A DNA stretch of 64,000 nucleotides from Caproiciproducens faecalis (GCF_019448085.1 NZ_JAGFNZ010000005.1:124001-188000); one strand, 5' to 3'. Counted from the first letter of the stretch, positions 8,308 to 18,266 are shown. The notes: generated from the letters alone by a model not told the origin. Numbers and translations: made by a program.

Positions 8308-8404
8308 AAAAATTAATCACCTCAGGATTAATTTTTACAGAATCGTTCAATTTTATGAATGGAAAATTATTTTAAATGCGGGACGTTGTTGCCCGCTCTG
8401 CACT

Positions 8405-8659
8405 TTAGCGTCCGTGCGGACGACCGGATCTGCCTGCTCCCGGAGGATGGGGCGGTCCCGGCGGATGGGGCGGTCCCGGCGGATGGGGCGGCCCCGGCGG
8501 ATGAGGCGGTCCCGGAGGATGAGGCGGCCCCGGAGGATGAGGTGGCCCCGGTGGATGAGGCGGTCTCGGTGGATGAGGCGGCCCCGGAGGATGGGGCGGT
8601 CTCGGCGGATGTCTTCTTGGGTGGAACCACCACCAGAAGGGAATGAATCTTCTTGCCAT
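8405..8659 (-). CDS. Small WWWF-motif protein with PPHPPG repeats
   Basis: An 84-residue protein. The N-terminus MARRFIPFWWWFHPRR is followed by nine tandem hexapeptides (PPHPPG, twice PPHPPR-like near the start) and a Gly/Arg/His tail. This frame is chosen over the other open frames across the repeat because AAGGAGGTG lies eight bases before the ATG at 8659. The Pro/His repeat could form a polyproline helix and bind metal through His, which is an inference. The WWWF-Pro-Arg element recurs in the 34-residue protein at 12308-12412. A CATANNNTA box upstream suggests mother-cell sporulation expression. Confidence 0.65.
   Translation of the reverse strand: MARRFIPFWWWFHPRRHPPRPPHPPGPPHPPRPPHPPGPPHPPGPPHPPGPPHPPGPPHPPGPPHPPGPPHPPGAGRSGRPHGR
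8438..8610 (-). repeat. 18-bp tandem repeat encoding PPHPPG
   Basis: About nine copies of an 18-base unit of the type GGATGAGGCGGCCCCGG, with small changes between copies. It stays open in several frames on both strands, which creates many false ORFs here. Confidence 0.85.
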
Positions 8660-8682
8660 GTTTTATTCACCTCCTTACCCTC

Positions 8683-8691
8683 TATAATATG
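8683..8691 (-). promoter_or_regulatory. Sigma-K-like -10 box upstream of the PPHPPG gene
   Basis: Minus-strand CATATTATA fits the sigma-K -10 pattern CATANNNTA and lies 23 bases before the start codon at 8659. No well-spaced -35 AC element is visible. The same CATATTATA stands before the first collagen-like gene. Confidence 0.4.
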
Positions 8692-8720
8692 CAGCATACG
8701 GTGGAAAGAAGGTTCTGCTC

Positions 8721-8760
8721 AAAAATAAAAGCAGCCCAAACCGAATACGGTATGAGCTGC
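8721..8760 (-). terminator. Possible minus-strand terminator
   Basis: GCAGCTCA...TGGGCTGC stem (about 8731-8760) with an inner ACCG/CGGT pairing, followed by TTTTATTTTT on the minus strand. It would end transcripts reading out of the amino acid permease. Confidence 0.55.
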
Positions 8761-8809
8761 CGATAGAACACGCCTGTTTCACAGGCAAATCAAAAAGAGG
8801 GAAGGAAAA

Positions 8810-8956
8810 ATGAAAGAGAATATATGTGAATCCCCAAAGGGGAACCTGCTGTTAGTCTGCCCGCCCGCTGGTTCGGTATTCCGTCAGCACCAACAGGCGT
8901 TCGGCAGTAAATATTCTTTATTCAAAGGAGGAGCAAAACCTTTTTGGTATGACTAA
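8810..8956 (+). CDS. Doubtful 48-codon ORF
   Basis: ATG at 8810 is preceded by GGGAAGGA, and the frame runs to TAA at 8954. The product begins MKENICESPKGNLLLVC and has no recognisable motif. It is the only coding candidate in the roughly 390-base gap 8660-9049; the rest of that gap holds the hairpin at 8721-8760 and AT-rich sequence. It may be chance. Confidence 0.25.
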   Translation: MKENICESPKGNLLLVCPPAGSVFRQHQQAFGSKYSLFKGGAKPFWYD

Positions 8957-9049
8957 AGTATAGTGCCCTCTTATGACTGTACGGTGAAGCAGCTTTTAAA
9001 ATTCTAAGAAATTAATGTTAACAAATTAAAAACGGCATCAATATTTTCC

Positions 9050-10504
9050 TCATTTCTTATTTGGATCATTCTTTTGATCTGCATTTTTTGAAGGGGTCAG
9101 TTCTTTTGAGAATTCAGCGGAAAGATCTTTCTGAAAGTTTTTATTGATCGTATCGGTGTGTGCGGTTTCAGAATGATGGGACAGGTAATACAGTCTGACT
9201 GCAATATAACACAAGGAATAGAAAATTACCATAAAAATACCCGCCATCAGTCCGGATGCCTGGCCGGGGACAAACGGCATGCTCATCATGATGATAATTA
9301 ACGCGAACAAAACCAGCAGGGAGGTATAAGGATATCCCTTTACCTGGCACTTTCCGCATGGAGGGCAGCCGTGCCGCCTGCGAAAGCGAATATGGGTCGC
9401 CATGATAATGACATAGGTAAAAAGAAGGGCAAAGCCGCCAGAACTGATTAGAAAAAGATAAACTCTGGGAAACAGAAGGCCAAGTCCCAGCCCCACCAGC
9501 ATGGAGAAGCCGGAAAACAGAATTCCGCGGCGCGGGACATCCTTATTGTCCTTCAGCCAGATAGGCGCAAGCCCCTCTTCCGCAAGTGAGCGCATCATTC
9601 GGCCGAGCCCGAACATCGCAGCCAGCATAGTGGACAGGATGGCGGTAACCAGAACCAAATTCATAGCGGTGCCGGCCCAGCCGATGCCGCTTCTGTTAAG
9701 CGCCGCAACCAAAGGACTCATGTCTTCGTTAATTTCGGCAGTGGGAATCAGGGGCAGGAGCACGGCAACGGAAAGAATATAAAATCCTACCAGACAGATC
9801 ACCGTATAGTTGATTGCCTTTGGAACGGTTTCCTGCGGATTTTCCGCTTCCGAAGAAGCAAGACCAATAATTTCAAAGCCCGCGTAGGCAAACATGACAA
9901 TCAGCATGCTTCCGGCAATCCCTTTGATTCCTCCCGGCATCAGTGATTCGGTTGCAAGGACTCCCGTACCGACTGCCGGGCTGCCGGGGAACAGGCCGGA
10001 AATCAGGAATGCGGCGATCACAACAAACAAGACGATCGCCAATAGCTTAATGGCCGCCAGACCGCTTTCCAATTTGCTGAGTTTGTCCGCCCCCAGCAAA
10101 TTCAAGACGGTTACAACAATAATAATTGACCCTCCGAACAGCGGAATGGAAATGTTTGGAATCCATTCGCGTACAAGAATGGAGACGGCGGTAGCTTCGC
10201 TGGACATGGCAAGGATCATGCCCGTCCAGTACACCCAGCCTACCACAAATCCCGTCCCCTGTCCGTAAGCCTGAGCCGCAAAGGTGCGGAAGGAACCCGA
10301 GTCCGGATTGGCGACCGTCATCTCAGACAGTGCAAACAGGATAAAATAAACCAATATTCCCGCTAAAATGTACGATAGTAAAATTGCCGGGCCCGCCGCG
10401 TGAATGGCCACTGATGAGCCGAGAAAAAAGGAACCTCCGATTACTGTTCCCAGCGCCATCATGGTCAGCTGCCACGCAGACAGTCCTTTTTCTTTTTTGT
10501 CCAT
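9050..10504 (-). CDS. APC-family amino acid permease
   Basis: A cytoplasmic-membrane transporter of about 484 residues with twelve hydrophobic segments. The first is preceded by KKEKGLSAWQLTMMALGTVI, and GTVIGGSFFLGSS is the conserved glycine-rich TM1 break of amino acid/polyamine/organocation carriers. FAYAGFEIIGLASSEAENP marks TM6 and the loop after it. A charged cytoplasmic tail follows TM12. Substrate is not identifiable. The frame extends to Met at 10537, but Met at 10504 has GGAG upstream and gives the usual family N-terminus, so I prefer it. Confidence 0.85.
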   Translation of the reverse strand: MDKKEKGLSAWQLTMMALGTVIGGSFFLGSSVAIHAAGPAILLSYILAGILVYFILFALSEMTVANPDSGSFRTFAAQAYGQGTGFVVGWVYWTGMILAMSSEATAVSILVREWIPNISIPLFGGSIIIVVTVLNLLGADKLSKLESGLAAIKLLAIVLFVVIAAFLISGLFPGSPAVGTGVLATESLMPGGIKGIAGSMLIVMFAYAGFEIIGLASSEAENPQETVPKAINYTVICLVGFYILSVAVLLPLIPTAEINEDMSPLVAALNRSGIGWAGTAMNLVLVTAILSTMLAAMFGLGRMMRSLAEEGLAPIWLKDNKDVPRRGILFSGFSMLVGLGLGLLFPRVYLFLISSGGFALLFTYVIIMATHIRFRRRHGCPPCGKCQVKGYPYTSLLVLFALIIIMMSMPFVPGQASGLMAGIFMVIFYSLCYIAVRLYYLSHHSETAHTDTINKNFQKDLSAEFSKELTPSKNADQKNDPNKK

Positions 10505-10640
10505 ATAATCATTGCTCCGTGCGTAAAAATTTGACATTGCTGCAGTAAAGATAGTATGTCCGGTTTTTTCTTGTATTGCGGCTGTCAGCTTTTTCCACTG
10601 CGGAGGTTCTGATGAACCGTTCAGCAGATTTCACAGAATC

Positions 10641-10673
10641 AGGGGGATGAAATCCAACGGATTCCATCCCCCT
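10641..10673 (-). terminator. Strong hairpin just after coaX
   Basis: Fourteen of fifteen positions pair (10641-10655 with 10659-10673) around a three-base loop, five bases past the coaX stop. There is no T-run, so it may stabilise the 3' end or act as a weak terminator. Confidence 0.55.
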
Positions 10674-10678
10674 GTGTA

Positions 10679-11446
10679 TTATTTGATATTTTTTTTATAA
10701 ATGATGTATAGGCCTTTCAGGGTCAAATCATTGTCCAGGATGATTTTTCGTTTGCAGTAGGGTACAATGTGGCGCGCAAGCCCGCCCGTCGCAATTACGG
10801 TGACTGTCTGCCGAAGTTCTTCCTCAATCCGGTCGATGACCCCGTCCAGCATGGCGGCATTCCCGAAGATAGCGCCGCTCTTCATACAGTCCACGGTGTT
10901 CGTCCCTGTGATCCTTTTGGGAGCCTCCAGGCTAATGTGAGGCAGCTGCGCGGTCTCTCTGGACAAGGCTTCCATCGCGACACGGACACCCGGCATAATC
11001 ATGCCGCCAATATAGTTTCCGCGTATGTCCAAAACGGAGAGCGTAGTGGCGGTGCCCATGTCGAAAATGATGGCGGGTTTGGGGTATTCGGCGTAAGCGG
11101 CTACCGCGTCCACTACAAGGTCGCTGCCGAGCTGTGCCGGATTGTCAATTAAGATATTCAGCCCGGTTTTTACACCGGAACCGACAATCAGTGAGATTTT
11201 ACCGGTGACTTTTTCAATCGCATCCTGCAGAACTAACGAAAGCTCCGGAACAACCGAAGAAATGATTCCGCCTTCTATCTTAGAAAAAGTGCAGCGGTTG
11301 ACCATGAAAAGATTCTGCACAAGAATGGCGTATTCGTCGCTTGTCTTTGTTCGATCCGTGGCAAAGCGGGCGGTAAAATGAATTTTATCATCATCCATGC
11401 AGCCCAGTACAGTGTTTGTATTGCCAACGTCAATGGCAAGAATCAT
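10679..11446 (-). CDS. coaX: Type III pantothenate kinase
   Basis: Phosphorylates pantothenate, the first committed step of coenzyme A synthesis. The 255-residue protein has the ASKHA-fold motifs of CoaX: DVGNTNTVLG at residues 6-15, GSDLVVDAVAAY, DMGTATTLSVLD and GGMIMPGVRVAMEALS, and ATGGLA near the C-terminus. It starts 14 bases after the stop of the ECF S component, so the two form an operon. CoaX is insensitive to CoA feedback in characterised bacteria. Confidence 0.95.
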   Translation of the reverse strand: MILAIDVGNTNTVLGCMDDDKIHFTARFATDRTKTSDEYAILVQNLFMVNRCTFSKIEGGIISSVVPELSLVLQDAIEKVTGKISLIVGSGVKTGLNILIDNPAQLGSDLVVDAVAAYAEYPKPAIIFDMGTATTLSVLDIRGNYIGGMIMPGVRVAMEALSRETAQLPHISLEAPKRITGTNTVDCMKSGAIFGNAAMLDGVIDRIEEELRQTVTVIATGGLARHIVPYCKRKIILDNDLTLKGLYIIYKKNIK

Positions 11447-11460
11447 GAAAAAGCACCTAC

Positions 11461-12132
11461 TTATTTTCTATTTGGAACATCCTGTACTTTTGCGTACTCT
11501 TTTTTTCTCAGCTTCAGGAGCGGTTTACAAACCGCGACGGTAATCACGGCGGCCACCAAAGCCTCCGGAAGGCCGTTTGTTCCTACAATGCCGAGCACGA
11601 CGCCTGTTACCGCGCTGACCGGGATGGACTTCGCGGTTGCATAGGCCTCTTTAAACAGAAAATAAATCAGGCTCATCACCAGAATCGTATTGGTAAGAGC
11701 ACCTGAAATTCCGCCAAGTGTCAGGGAAAGGTATTCTCCCTTCGGGTTGTTCTTTGAAAGCCTTTGTGCCAACTGATACACATAATACGGCACTATGCCC
11801 ACCAGAATACGGGGGATAAAGCAAATGACGAAAGCCAGAGGGCTGCCGTGCGGAGTTCCCGGAACCGGAATGAAGGGACAGAACGCAAACGACAGAACGG
11901 ACGGAGTCATATAGTTGCTTATCAGGCTTGTCAGCCCGAAAATTCCGCCCAAAATTGCCCCGCGCTTCGGGCCCAGTAAAATAGAGCCGATGATGACCGG
12001 GATGTGGATGATGGTGGCTTTGATGATTACCAGATTGATAAAACCAATCGGTGTGAAAGCCAGTACCAGAATGATGGCGGCGAACAGAGCCGTCAGGACA
12101 AAGTCCCCAAACTTTGCGGATTGTTTATTCAA
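11461..12132 (-). CDS. panT: ECF transporter S component, probable pantothenate (PanT)
   Basis: A 223-residue membrane protein with about six hydrophobic segments. The N-terminal part (FVLTALFAAIILVLAFTPIG) and ATIIHIPVIIGSILLGPKRG match S components of energy-coupling factor vitamin transporters of the PanT type, which work with shared EcfA/EcfT modules encoded elsewhere. The adjoining coaX supports pantothenate as substrate. I place the start at TTG 12132 because AGGAGGTA lies six bases before it. The open frame runs about 99 codons further upstream, but that part is non-coding in character and covers a terminator and the next small gene. Confidence 0.8.
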   Translation of the reverse strand: MNKQSAKFGDFVLTALFAAIILVLAFTPIGFINLVIIKATIIHIPVIIGSILLGPKRGAILGGIFGLTSLISNYMTPSVLSFAFCPFIPVPGTPHGSPLAFVICFIPRILVGIVPYYVYQLAQRLSKNNPKGEYLSLTLGGISGALTNTILVMSLIYFLFKEAYATAKSIPVSAVTGVVLGIVGTNGLPEALVAAVITVAVCKPLLKLRKKEYAKVQDVPNRK

Positions 12133-12256
12133 TTCTATTACCTCCTGCTGCTGTTCCATTGCTGGATACAACGCAAATTTCCTGTTTATTATAATCAGCC
12201 GCTGAAAAAAAGTCAACTGTTTACGCCGTTGACGCTGCTTCGGGTGTGGATGGATC

Positions 12257-12292
12257 AAAAAAGCCGCCGATGAATCAAATATCAACGGCGGC
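12257..12292 (-). terminator. Terminator after the 34-codon WWWF gene
   Basis: GCCGCCG (minus strand) pairs with CGGCGGC (12286-12292 with 12263-12269), followed by TTTTTTG. Confidence 0.7.
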
Positions 12293-12307
12293 GGAAAGAT
12301 AAAGCTG

Positions 12308-12412
12308 TTAGCGGCGGCCGCGTGACCACATCCATCTGCGCAAACGCTGCGACCTTGGAACTCTTGGATAACGCGGAGGGAACCACCACCAGATATATGG
12401 TACTCTGAACAT
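12308..12412 (-). CDS. 34-residue WWWF-motif basic peptide
   Basis: ATG at 12412 with GAGGTG six bases upstream; stop TAA at 12308. The peptide starts MFRVPYIWWWFPPRYPR and ends in a strongly basic tail (LRRWMWSRGRR). It has ten Arg and five Trp in 34 residues. The WWWF followed by Pro and Arg matches the N-terminus of the 84-residue protein at 8405-8659. A sigma-K-like promoter lies directly upstream and a terminator downstream. No known family is recognised; a spore surface or coat role is an inference from the promoter. Confidence 0.6.
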   Translation of the reverse strand: MFRVPYIWWWFPPRYPRVPRSQRLRRWMWSRGRR

Positions 12413-12429
12413 AATATCCACCTCAACAC

Positions 12430-12457
12430 TATGATATGCAGGAACGGTGGTGGTTGT
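12430..12457 (-). promoter_or_regulatory. Sigma-K-like promoter of the 34-codon gene
   Basis: On the minus strand, ACA (12455-12457), 16 bases, then CATATCATA (12430-12438), fitting the sigma-K pattern AC-N16/17-CATANNNTA. The ATG follows 17 bases after the -10 box, leaving a very short leader that just holds the ribosome site. Confidence 0.5.
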
Positions 12458-12477
12458 AATCGTTTTTCCAGTACTAT

Positions 12478-12678
12478 TTATTCGTGTTGCAGTCCGTTGT
12501 TCTCGTCGTTTTCCGGTTTTGGAACATGGTAAATCTGCGTATACGATTCCGCCTCTTCTTCAGAAATCGGTGGGGTCTGTATCAGACCGGTGCATTCCGT
12601 TGCGGAGATAACTTCGTCGCTAGTGAAAAAGGAATCTACATCTTTCAGTTTTAACTTACGTTTCTGTATATCGCTCAT
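12478..12678 (-). CDS. 66-residue acidic small protein, unknown function
   Basis: ATG at 12678 with AAGGAGGT eight bases upstream. The N-terminus is basic (MSDIQKRKLKLKDVD) and the rest acidic (SEEEAESYTQIY, PENDENNG). It is soluble, without Cys clusters or membrane spans apart from one Cys. The clean ribosome site and isolated position support a real gene, but I do not recognise the family. Confidence 0.6.
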   Translation of the reverse strand: MSDIQKRKLKLKDVDSFFTSDEVISATECTGLIQTPPISEEEAESYTQIYHVPKPENDENNGLQHE

Positions 12679-12821
12679 GAATTGATACCTCCTTAATTTA
12701 TAAAATATAGTGTACCCAATTTATTTGATTTCTTACAAATACAATGCACCCCTGCCGTCAGTGTAAATACTGTTGAAGTACGGCAATGGGGTGCGTAGAA
12801 TTTCTTATTTCCGGGATTTGC

Positions 12822-13244
12822 CTACGAGCCTTGGCGCGGCTGCGAGATGTTTTTCAGAGCTTCCTCGGCATTGTCCTGCTGGGTAGGTTGTACAGAGATA
12901 TCTCCCAGAGCCACGATTCCTACCAGGCTGTTGCGGTCTACAATCGGCAGTCTGCGTATCTGCTTTTCACTCATAATTTTCGCGGCATCATGAACATCCA
13001 TGTCGGGGCTGCCGACAACCGGGTTAGCACTCATAATGTCACGGACGGTTTCCTTGGAATTTTGTCCGTGAGCGGTCGCCCGCAGAGCAATGTCCCGGTC
13101 GGTGACAATGCCGATAATCTGTTCGTGATTACAGACAGGGATGGACCCCACATCGTATTGCTTCATCAACTGTGCGGCCTTTTCAATAGAATCATCTGAA
13201 TTCAGGCTCGCAACGTCTGTGGACATGATTTCCTTAACTTTCAA
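12822..13244 (-). CDS. Tandem CBS domain protein
   Basis: About 140 residues made of two CBS motifs forming a Bateman module. The first spans VKEIMSTDVASLNSDDSI to GIVTDRDIALRA, the second VRDIMSANPVVGSPDMDV to GIVALGDISV. Such stand-alone modules usually bind adenosine nucleotides and regulate partner proteins; the partner is not evident here. I choose TTG at 13244 because GAGGTG lies six bases upstream, and the nominal ATG at 13262 overlaps that ribosome site. Confidence 0.88.
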   Translation of the reverse strand: MKVKEIMSTDVASLNSDDSIEKAAQLMKQYDVGSIPVCNHEQIIGIVTDRDIALRATAHGQNSKETVRDIMSANPVVGSPDMDVHDAAKIMSEKQIRRLPIVDRNSLVGIVALGDISVQPTQQDNAEEALKNISQPRQGS

Positions 13245-13419
13245 AATAATCACCTCATACATAGATTCCCCTTTCTGAATCCGGATTATTACAGTTTGTT
13301 TGAAATGATACTTATAAATTCCAATCCGAATTTTTCCAGAACGAATTCAGCTGTAAAGCACACCCCCGAAATCATGTTCATATAATGATGTACAGGTATT
13401 ATGAAGGAGCTGACTGAAA

Positions 13420-13872
13420 GTGAACAGAAGATACCCTTGTGTGGGTAGCACAAATTCAGACGCTACGGCGTTAATAGATTACGGGCCGGAACCGTTTGTT
13501 ATCAATATCGATCAGGCAACTTTGCAAAACAATTATTTTCGCAGGGCGCTGTGGACGGGAACCCATTTGCAGCTTACCTTAATGAGCATTAATGTCGGTG
13601 GAGAAATAGGGCTGGAGATCCATCCCAACGTTGACCAGTTTCTGCGCATTGAGCAGGGCCAGGGACTTGTGAAGATGGGGAACAGAAGAGATGACCTGGA
13701 TTTTCAGAAAAGAGTATCGGAAGGATACGCCATTATCATTCCCGCAGGAACATGGCACAATCTCATTAATACCGGCCGCGTGCCTATAAAATTATATTCC
13801 ATTTATGCGCCGCCGCAGCATCCGAAAGGTACGATTCACAGAACGCGTGCAGAAGCCATGGCTTCTGAGTGA
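13420..13872 (+). CDS. Single-domain cupin protein
   Basis: A 150-residue cupin barrel. The first motif covers GGEIGLEIHPNVDQFLRIEQG and the second ends PAGTWHNLINTG, giving His and Glu ligands for a divalent metal. The start is GTG with AAGGAG ten bases upstream. Similar proteins are widespread in Clostridia without known activity; isomerase or dioxygenase roles are possible for cupins generally. A terminator follows at 13914. Confidence 0.85.
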   Translation: MNRRYPCVGSTNSDATALIDYGPEPFVINIDQATLQNNYFRRALWTGTHLQLTLMSINVGGEIGLEIHPNVDQFLRIEQGQGLVKMGNRRDDLDFQKRVSEGYAIIIPAGTWHNLINTGRVPIKLYSIYAPPQHPKGTIHRTRAEAMASE

Positions 13873-13913
13873 CATTCGGAAAAAGTGCCGCTGCTGGCAA
13901 TGAGATTAATATC

Positions 13914-13947
13914 AAAAACCAGGAACTTTTGGCTCCTGGTTTATTTT
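13914..13947 (+). terminator. Terminator after the cupin gene
   Basis: AACCAGGA pairs with TCCTGGTT around a nine-base loop, followed by TTATTTTA. Confidence 0.65.
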
Positions 13948-14105
13948 ATAAAGAATGCTTCATGATTTGTGGCTTAAATGCATCCTATCGCCAACAGCAT
14001 GGCAGTCTTTTCTTTGAACAAATTGTGTGGTATGATGGTTCTGTTAAAAAACTCCACCATCCTACGGGGCTTCCGGAAGATGGTTTCAATAACAAAGGAG
14101 CAAAT

Positions 14106-14687
14106 ATGGAAAATGTGAAAATTCGTGTGGCAACGGAGCAGGACGCAGAGGAACTTTTGGCGATTTATGCCCCGTATGTGCGTGATACTGCGATTACCTT
14201 TGAATATGAGATCCCAACTGCCGAAGAATTCAGAAGTCGGATCAGAAATACCCTCAAACGTTATCCTTACCTTGTTGCAACAGCAGACGGCGTCCCGATA
14301 GGGTATGCCTATGTGTCAGCATTCCATAAAAGGGCAGCCTATGACTGGGCGGTTGAAACATCCGTTTATCTGAAAATGAATTGTAAAAAGCAAGGTATCG
14401 GAAAAAAATTATATCTTCTCTTGGAAGAAATTGCAAAGGAACAGCATATTTTGAATATGAATGCCTGTATTGCGTTTGCAAATGTGGAAGACAGACATCT
14501 GACGAATGACAGTGTCAGATTCCATGAGCACCTTGGGTACAAGGTCATAGGGCATTTTACGCAATGCGGATATAAATTTGATAAATGGTATGATATGATT
14601 TGGATGGAAAAGATGATTGGAAACCATACCGTTCACCCGGAAGCTGTGATTCCGTTTTCAGAAGTCAGACAAAAATTTGGATTGTAG
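14106..14687 (+). CDS. GNAT N-acetyltransferase (phosphinothricin acetyltransferase-like)
   Basis: A 193-residue acetyl-CoA-dependent acetyltransferase. It has IRVATEQDAEELLAIY, the IGYAYVSAFHKRAAYDWAVE core, and KKQGIGKKLYLLLEE as the acetyl-CoA pyrophosphate loop. HFTQCGYKFDKWYDMIWMEK is typical of the Pat/MnaT subgroup that acetylates phosphinothricin, methionine analogues and similar amino compounds. The native substrate is unknown. ATG 14106 has AAAGGAG five bases upstream; the open frame extends 79 codons further but through a terminator. Confidence 0.85.
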   Translation: MENVKIRVATEQDAEELLAIYAPYVRDTAITFEYEIPTAEEFRSRIRNTLKRYPYLVATADGVPIGYAYVSAFHKRAAYDWAVETSVYLKMNCKKQGIGKKLYLLLEEIAKEQHILNMNACIAFANVEDRHLTNDSVRFHEHLGYKVIGHFTQCGYKFDKWYDMIWMEKMIGNHTVHPEAVIPFSEVRQKFGL

Positions 14688-14746
14688 AAATGGATTCTCA
14701 TATAGCGGAATTTTGTGAAAATAGGAAATAGCGTTGGGGTGTTGAA

Positions 14747-15430
14747 GTGGAGCTGTCAAATCTTTACTCGGAGATACAGACGCGGGGAATTACCTGCATC
14801 GGGGACTGCCGGGAACAAAGGGATAATTTCTTAAAGCATCCGGCGAGCGATACCCGGATGGGAATTTCCTTGCTCATCCGCGTCCCTAATGAAGTGGCAG
14901 AACAAATCGTGAAAGTTGAACATAAGCTTTGCAAGGCAGAACCGGGTCAATACTATTATCCCACACCCGACTTACATATCACGGTACTGGATGTTCTTGC
15001 TGCAAAACCGGATTATGTTTATACCAGCTCTCTGGTAGACAGCTATAACAATGTTCTGACTAAAGTATTATCTTCGTTTCCTTCATTCAGCATATTCCTA
15101 AAGGGGATTATACCCAGCCCAAATGCAATTCTGGTCAAGGGTTACTATCAGAAAACACTTGCACAGATCCGCCAAAGTATCCGGAAAGAGCTTCACAGTG
15201 AACGCCTGCCCTTGGATGAGCGATATGAAACGATATCCTCACACATCACGATATCGCGCTTTTCAGATAAGCTCCAGAACAGAACGGAATTGCTCCGAGT
15301 CTTATCGGAATACGCGGAATACGATTTTGGAGAGTTTGAAGTAAAAAGGCTGCAGCTTGCCTATCATAATTGGTACGATTCAAAGAAAACAATTTTAGCA
15401 GAGTATCCGTTATCGGGCGCGGTCAGTTAA
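14747..15430 (+). CDS. 2H phosphoesterase / 2'-5' RNA ligase-like protein
   Basis: A 227-residue protein with the two signature motifs of the 2H superfamily, HITVLD (His77) and HITISR (His166), spaced as expected for a bilobed active site. Members act on 2'-5' or cyclic phosphodiester bonds in RNA or nucleotides. The start is GTG 14747 with a GGGGTG ribosome site. It follows the acetyltransferase by 59 bases, possibly in one transcript, and is closed by the terminator at 15501. Confidence 0.75.
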   Translation: MELSNLYSEIQTRGITCIGDCREQRDNFLKHPASDTRMGISLLIRVPNEVAEQIVKVEHKLCKAEPGQYYYPTPDLHITVLDVLAAKPDYVYTSSLVDSYNNVLTKVLSSFPSFSIFLKGIIPSPNAILVKGYYQKTLAQIRQSIRKELHSERLPLDERYETISSHITISRFSDKLQNRTELLRVLSEYAEYDFGEFEVKRLQLAYHNWYDSKKTILAEYPLSGAVS

Positions 15431-15500
15431 ATCCAGACAGTCAAAACCTTCGGCTTAGTGAACTGGTGAATAGACAGAAAAAACAAAACTTTTTTATGCG

Positions 15501-15533
15501 CCCCTGTCCAAACGAAACTGGACAGGGGTTTTG
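15501..15533 (+). terminator. Terminator after the 2H phosphoesterase gene
   Basis: Perfect ten-bp stem (15501-15510 with 15519-15528), eight-base loop, then TTTTG. Confidence 0.85.
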
Positions 15534-15571
15534 TAGTTCAGTCAAATGGTAACCTGCAGGCATAGTGTGGG

Positions 15572-15600
15572 CACCTTACATATAGTACAAACATATTATA
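15572..15600 (+). promoter_or_regulatory. Sigma-K-like promoter of the first collagen-like gene
   Basis: CACC (15572-15575), 16 bases, CATATTATA (15592-15600): a full match to the sigma-K pattern mACm-N16-CATANNNTA. This would place the gene under late mother-cell control, as for exosporium proteins. The match is by eye only. Confidence 0.55.
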
Positions 15601-15652
15601 AAAGTGATTCCATATGCAATTAGCAACATGAAATTTTTATATGGGAGACTAG

Positions 15653-16675
<1,023 letters not shown>

Positions 16676-16790
16676 AACAAGATAAAGTCTTATTTCTTTG
16701 CTAAGCTGTAGACGGATGCCAATCTAATCATGGGTGAGGAGCAGGCATAAGACGAAGGAAACATTCCAGCACAGGCCAAATATTCATTTA

Positions 16791-16826
16791 GGTGCCTTGC
16801 ACAGCAACGTGCAAGGCACCTTTTTT
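16791..16826 (+). terminator. Terminator after the first collagen-like gene
   Basis: Perfect 12-bp stem (16791-16802 with 16809-16820), six-base loop and six Ts. Nothing else is visible between 16676 and 16790. Confidence 0.9.
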
Positions 16827-16835
16827 GAGAGCGGA

Positions 16836-16862
16836 CATATTATGAAAGTAAAGACATACAAT
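16836..16862 (+). promoter_or_regulatory. Sigma-E-like promoter of the second collagen-like gene
   Basis: CATATT (16836-16841), 13 bases, CATACAAT (16855-16862). The -10 box is identical to the sigma-E consensus, and GACATATT resembles its -35 element. It suggests early mother-cell expression, before the sigma-K-type neighbour. Confidence 0.55.
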
Positions 16863-16874
16863 TCAGCGCGATAA

Positions 16875-18161
<1,287 letters not shown>

Positions 18162-18228
18162 GTTCAGAAAATGATCGAAGTGTTTAAAGACTTTTGAGAA
18201 ACACGGTGGATTTGCCGCATATATTAAT

Positions 18229-18266
18229 CCGGAGCACCCGCGTCATGCAGGTACTCCGGGTTTTAA
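18229..18266 (+). terminator. Terminator after the second collagen-like gene
   Basis: CCGGAGCACC (18229-18238) pairs with GGTACTCCGG (18250-18259) with one mismatch, followed by GTTTT. Confidence 0.7.

Noticed and set aside
8353-8728. Several overlapping ORFs on both strands across the 18-bp repeat
   Set aside because: The repeat lacks stops in several frames; only the minus-strand frame starting at 8659 has a proper ribosome site.
12133-12429. N-terminal extension of panT up to 12429
   Set aside because: It spans a terminator and an independent small gene in another frame; a strong ribosome site supports the TTG start at 12132.
13869-14105. N-terminal 79 codons of the 14106-14687 acetyltransferase frame
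   Set aside because: This part crosses the cupin terminator, and AAAGGAG directly precedes ATG 14106.
18218-18226. CATATATTA sigma-K-like box before the glycosyltransferase
   Set aside because: No -35 element at the right distance, and a terminator hairpin begins two bases later.
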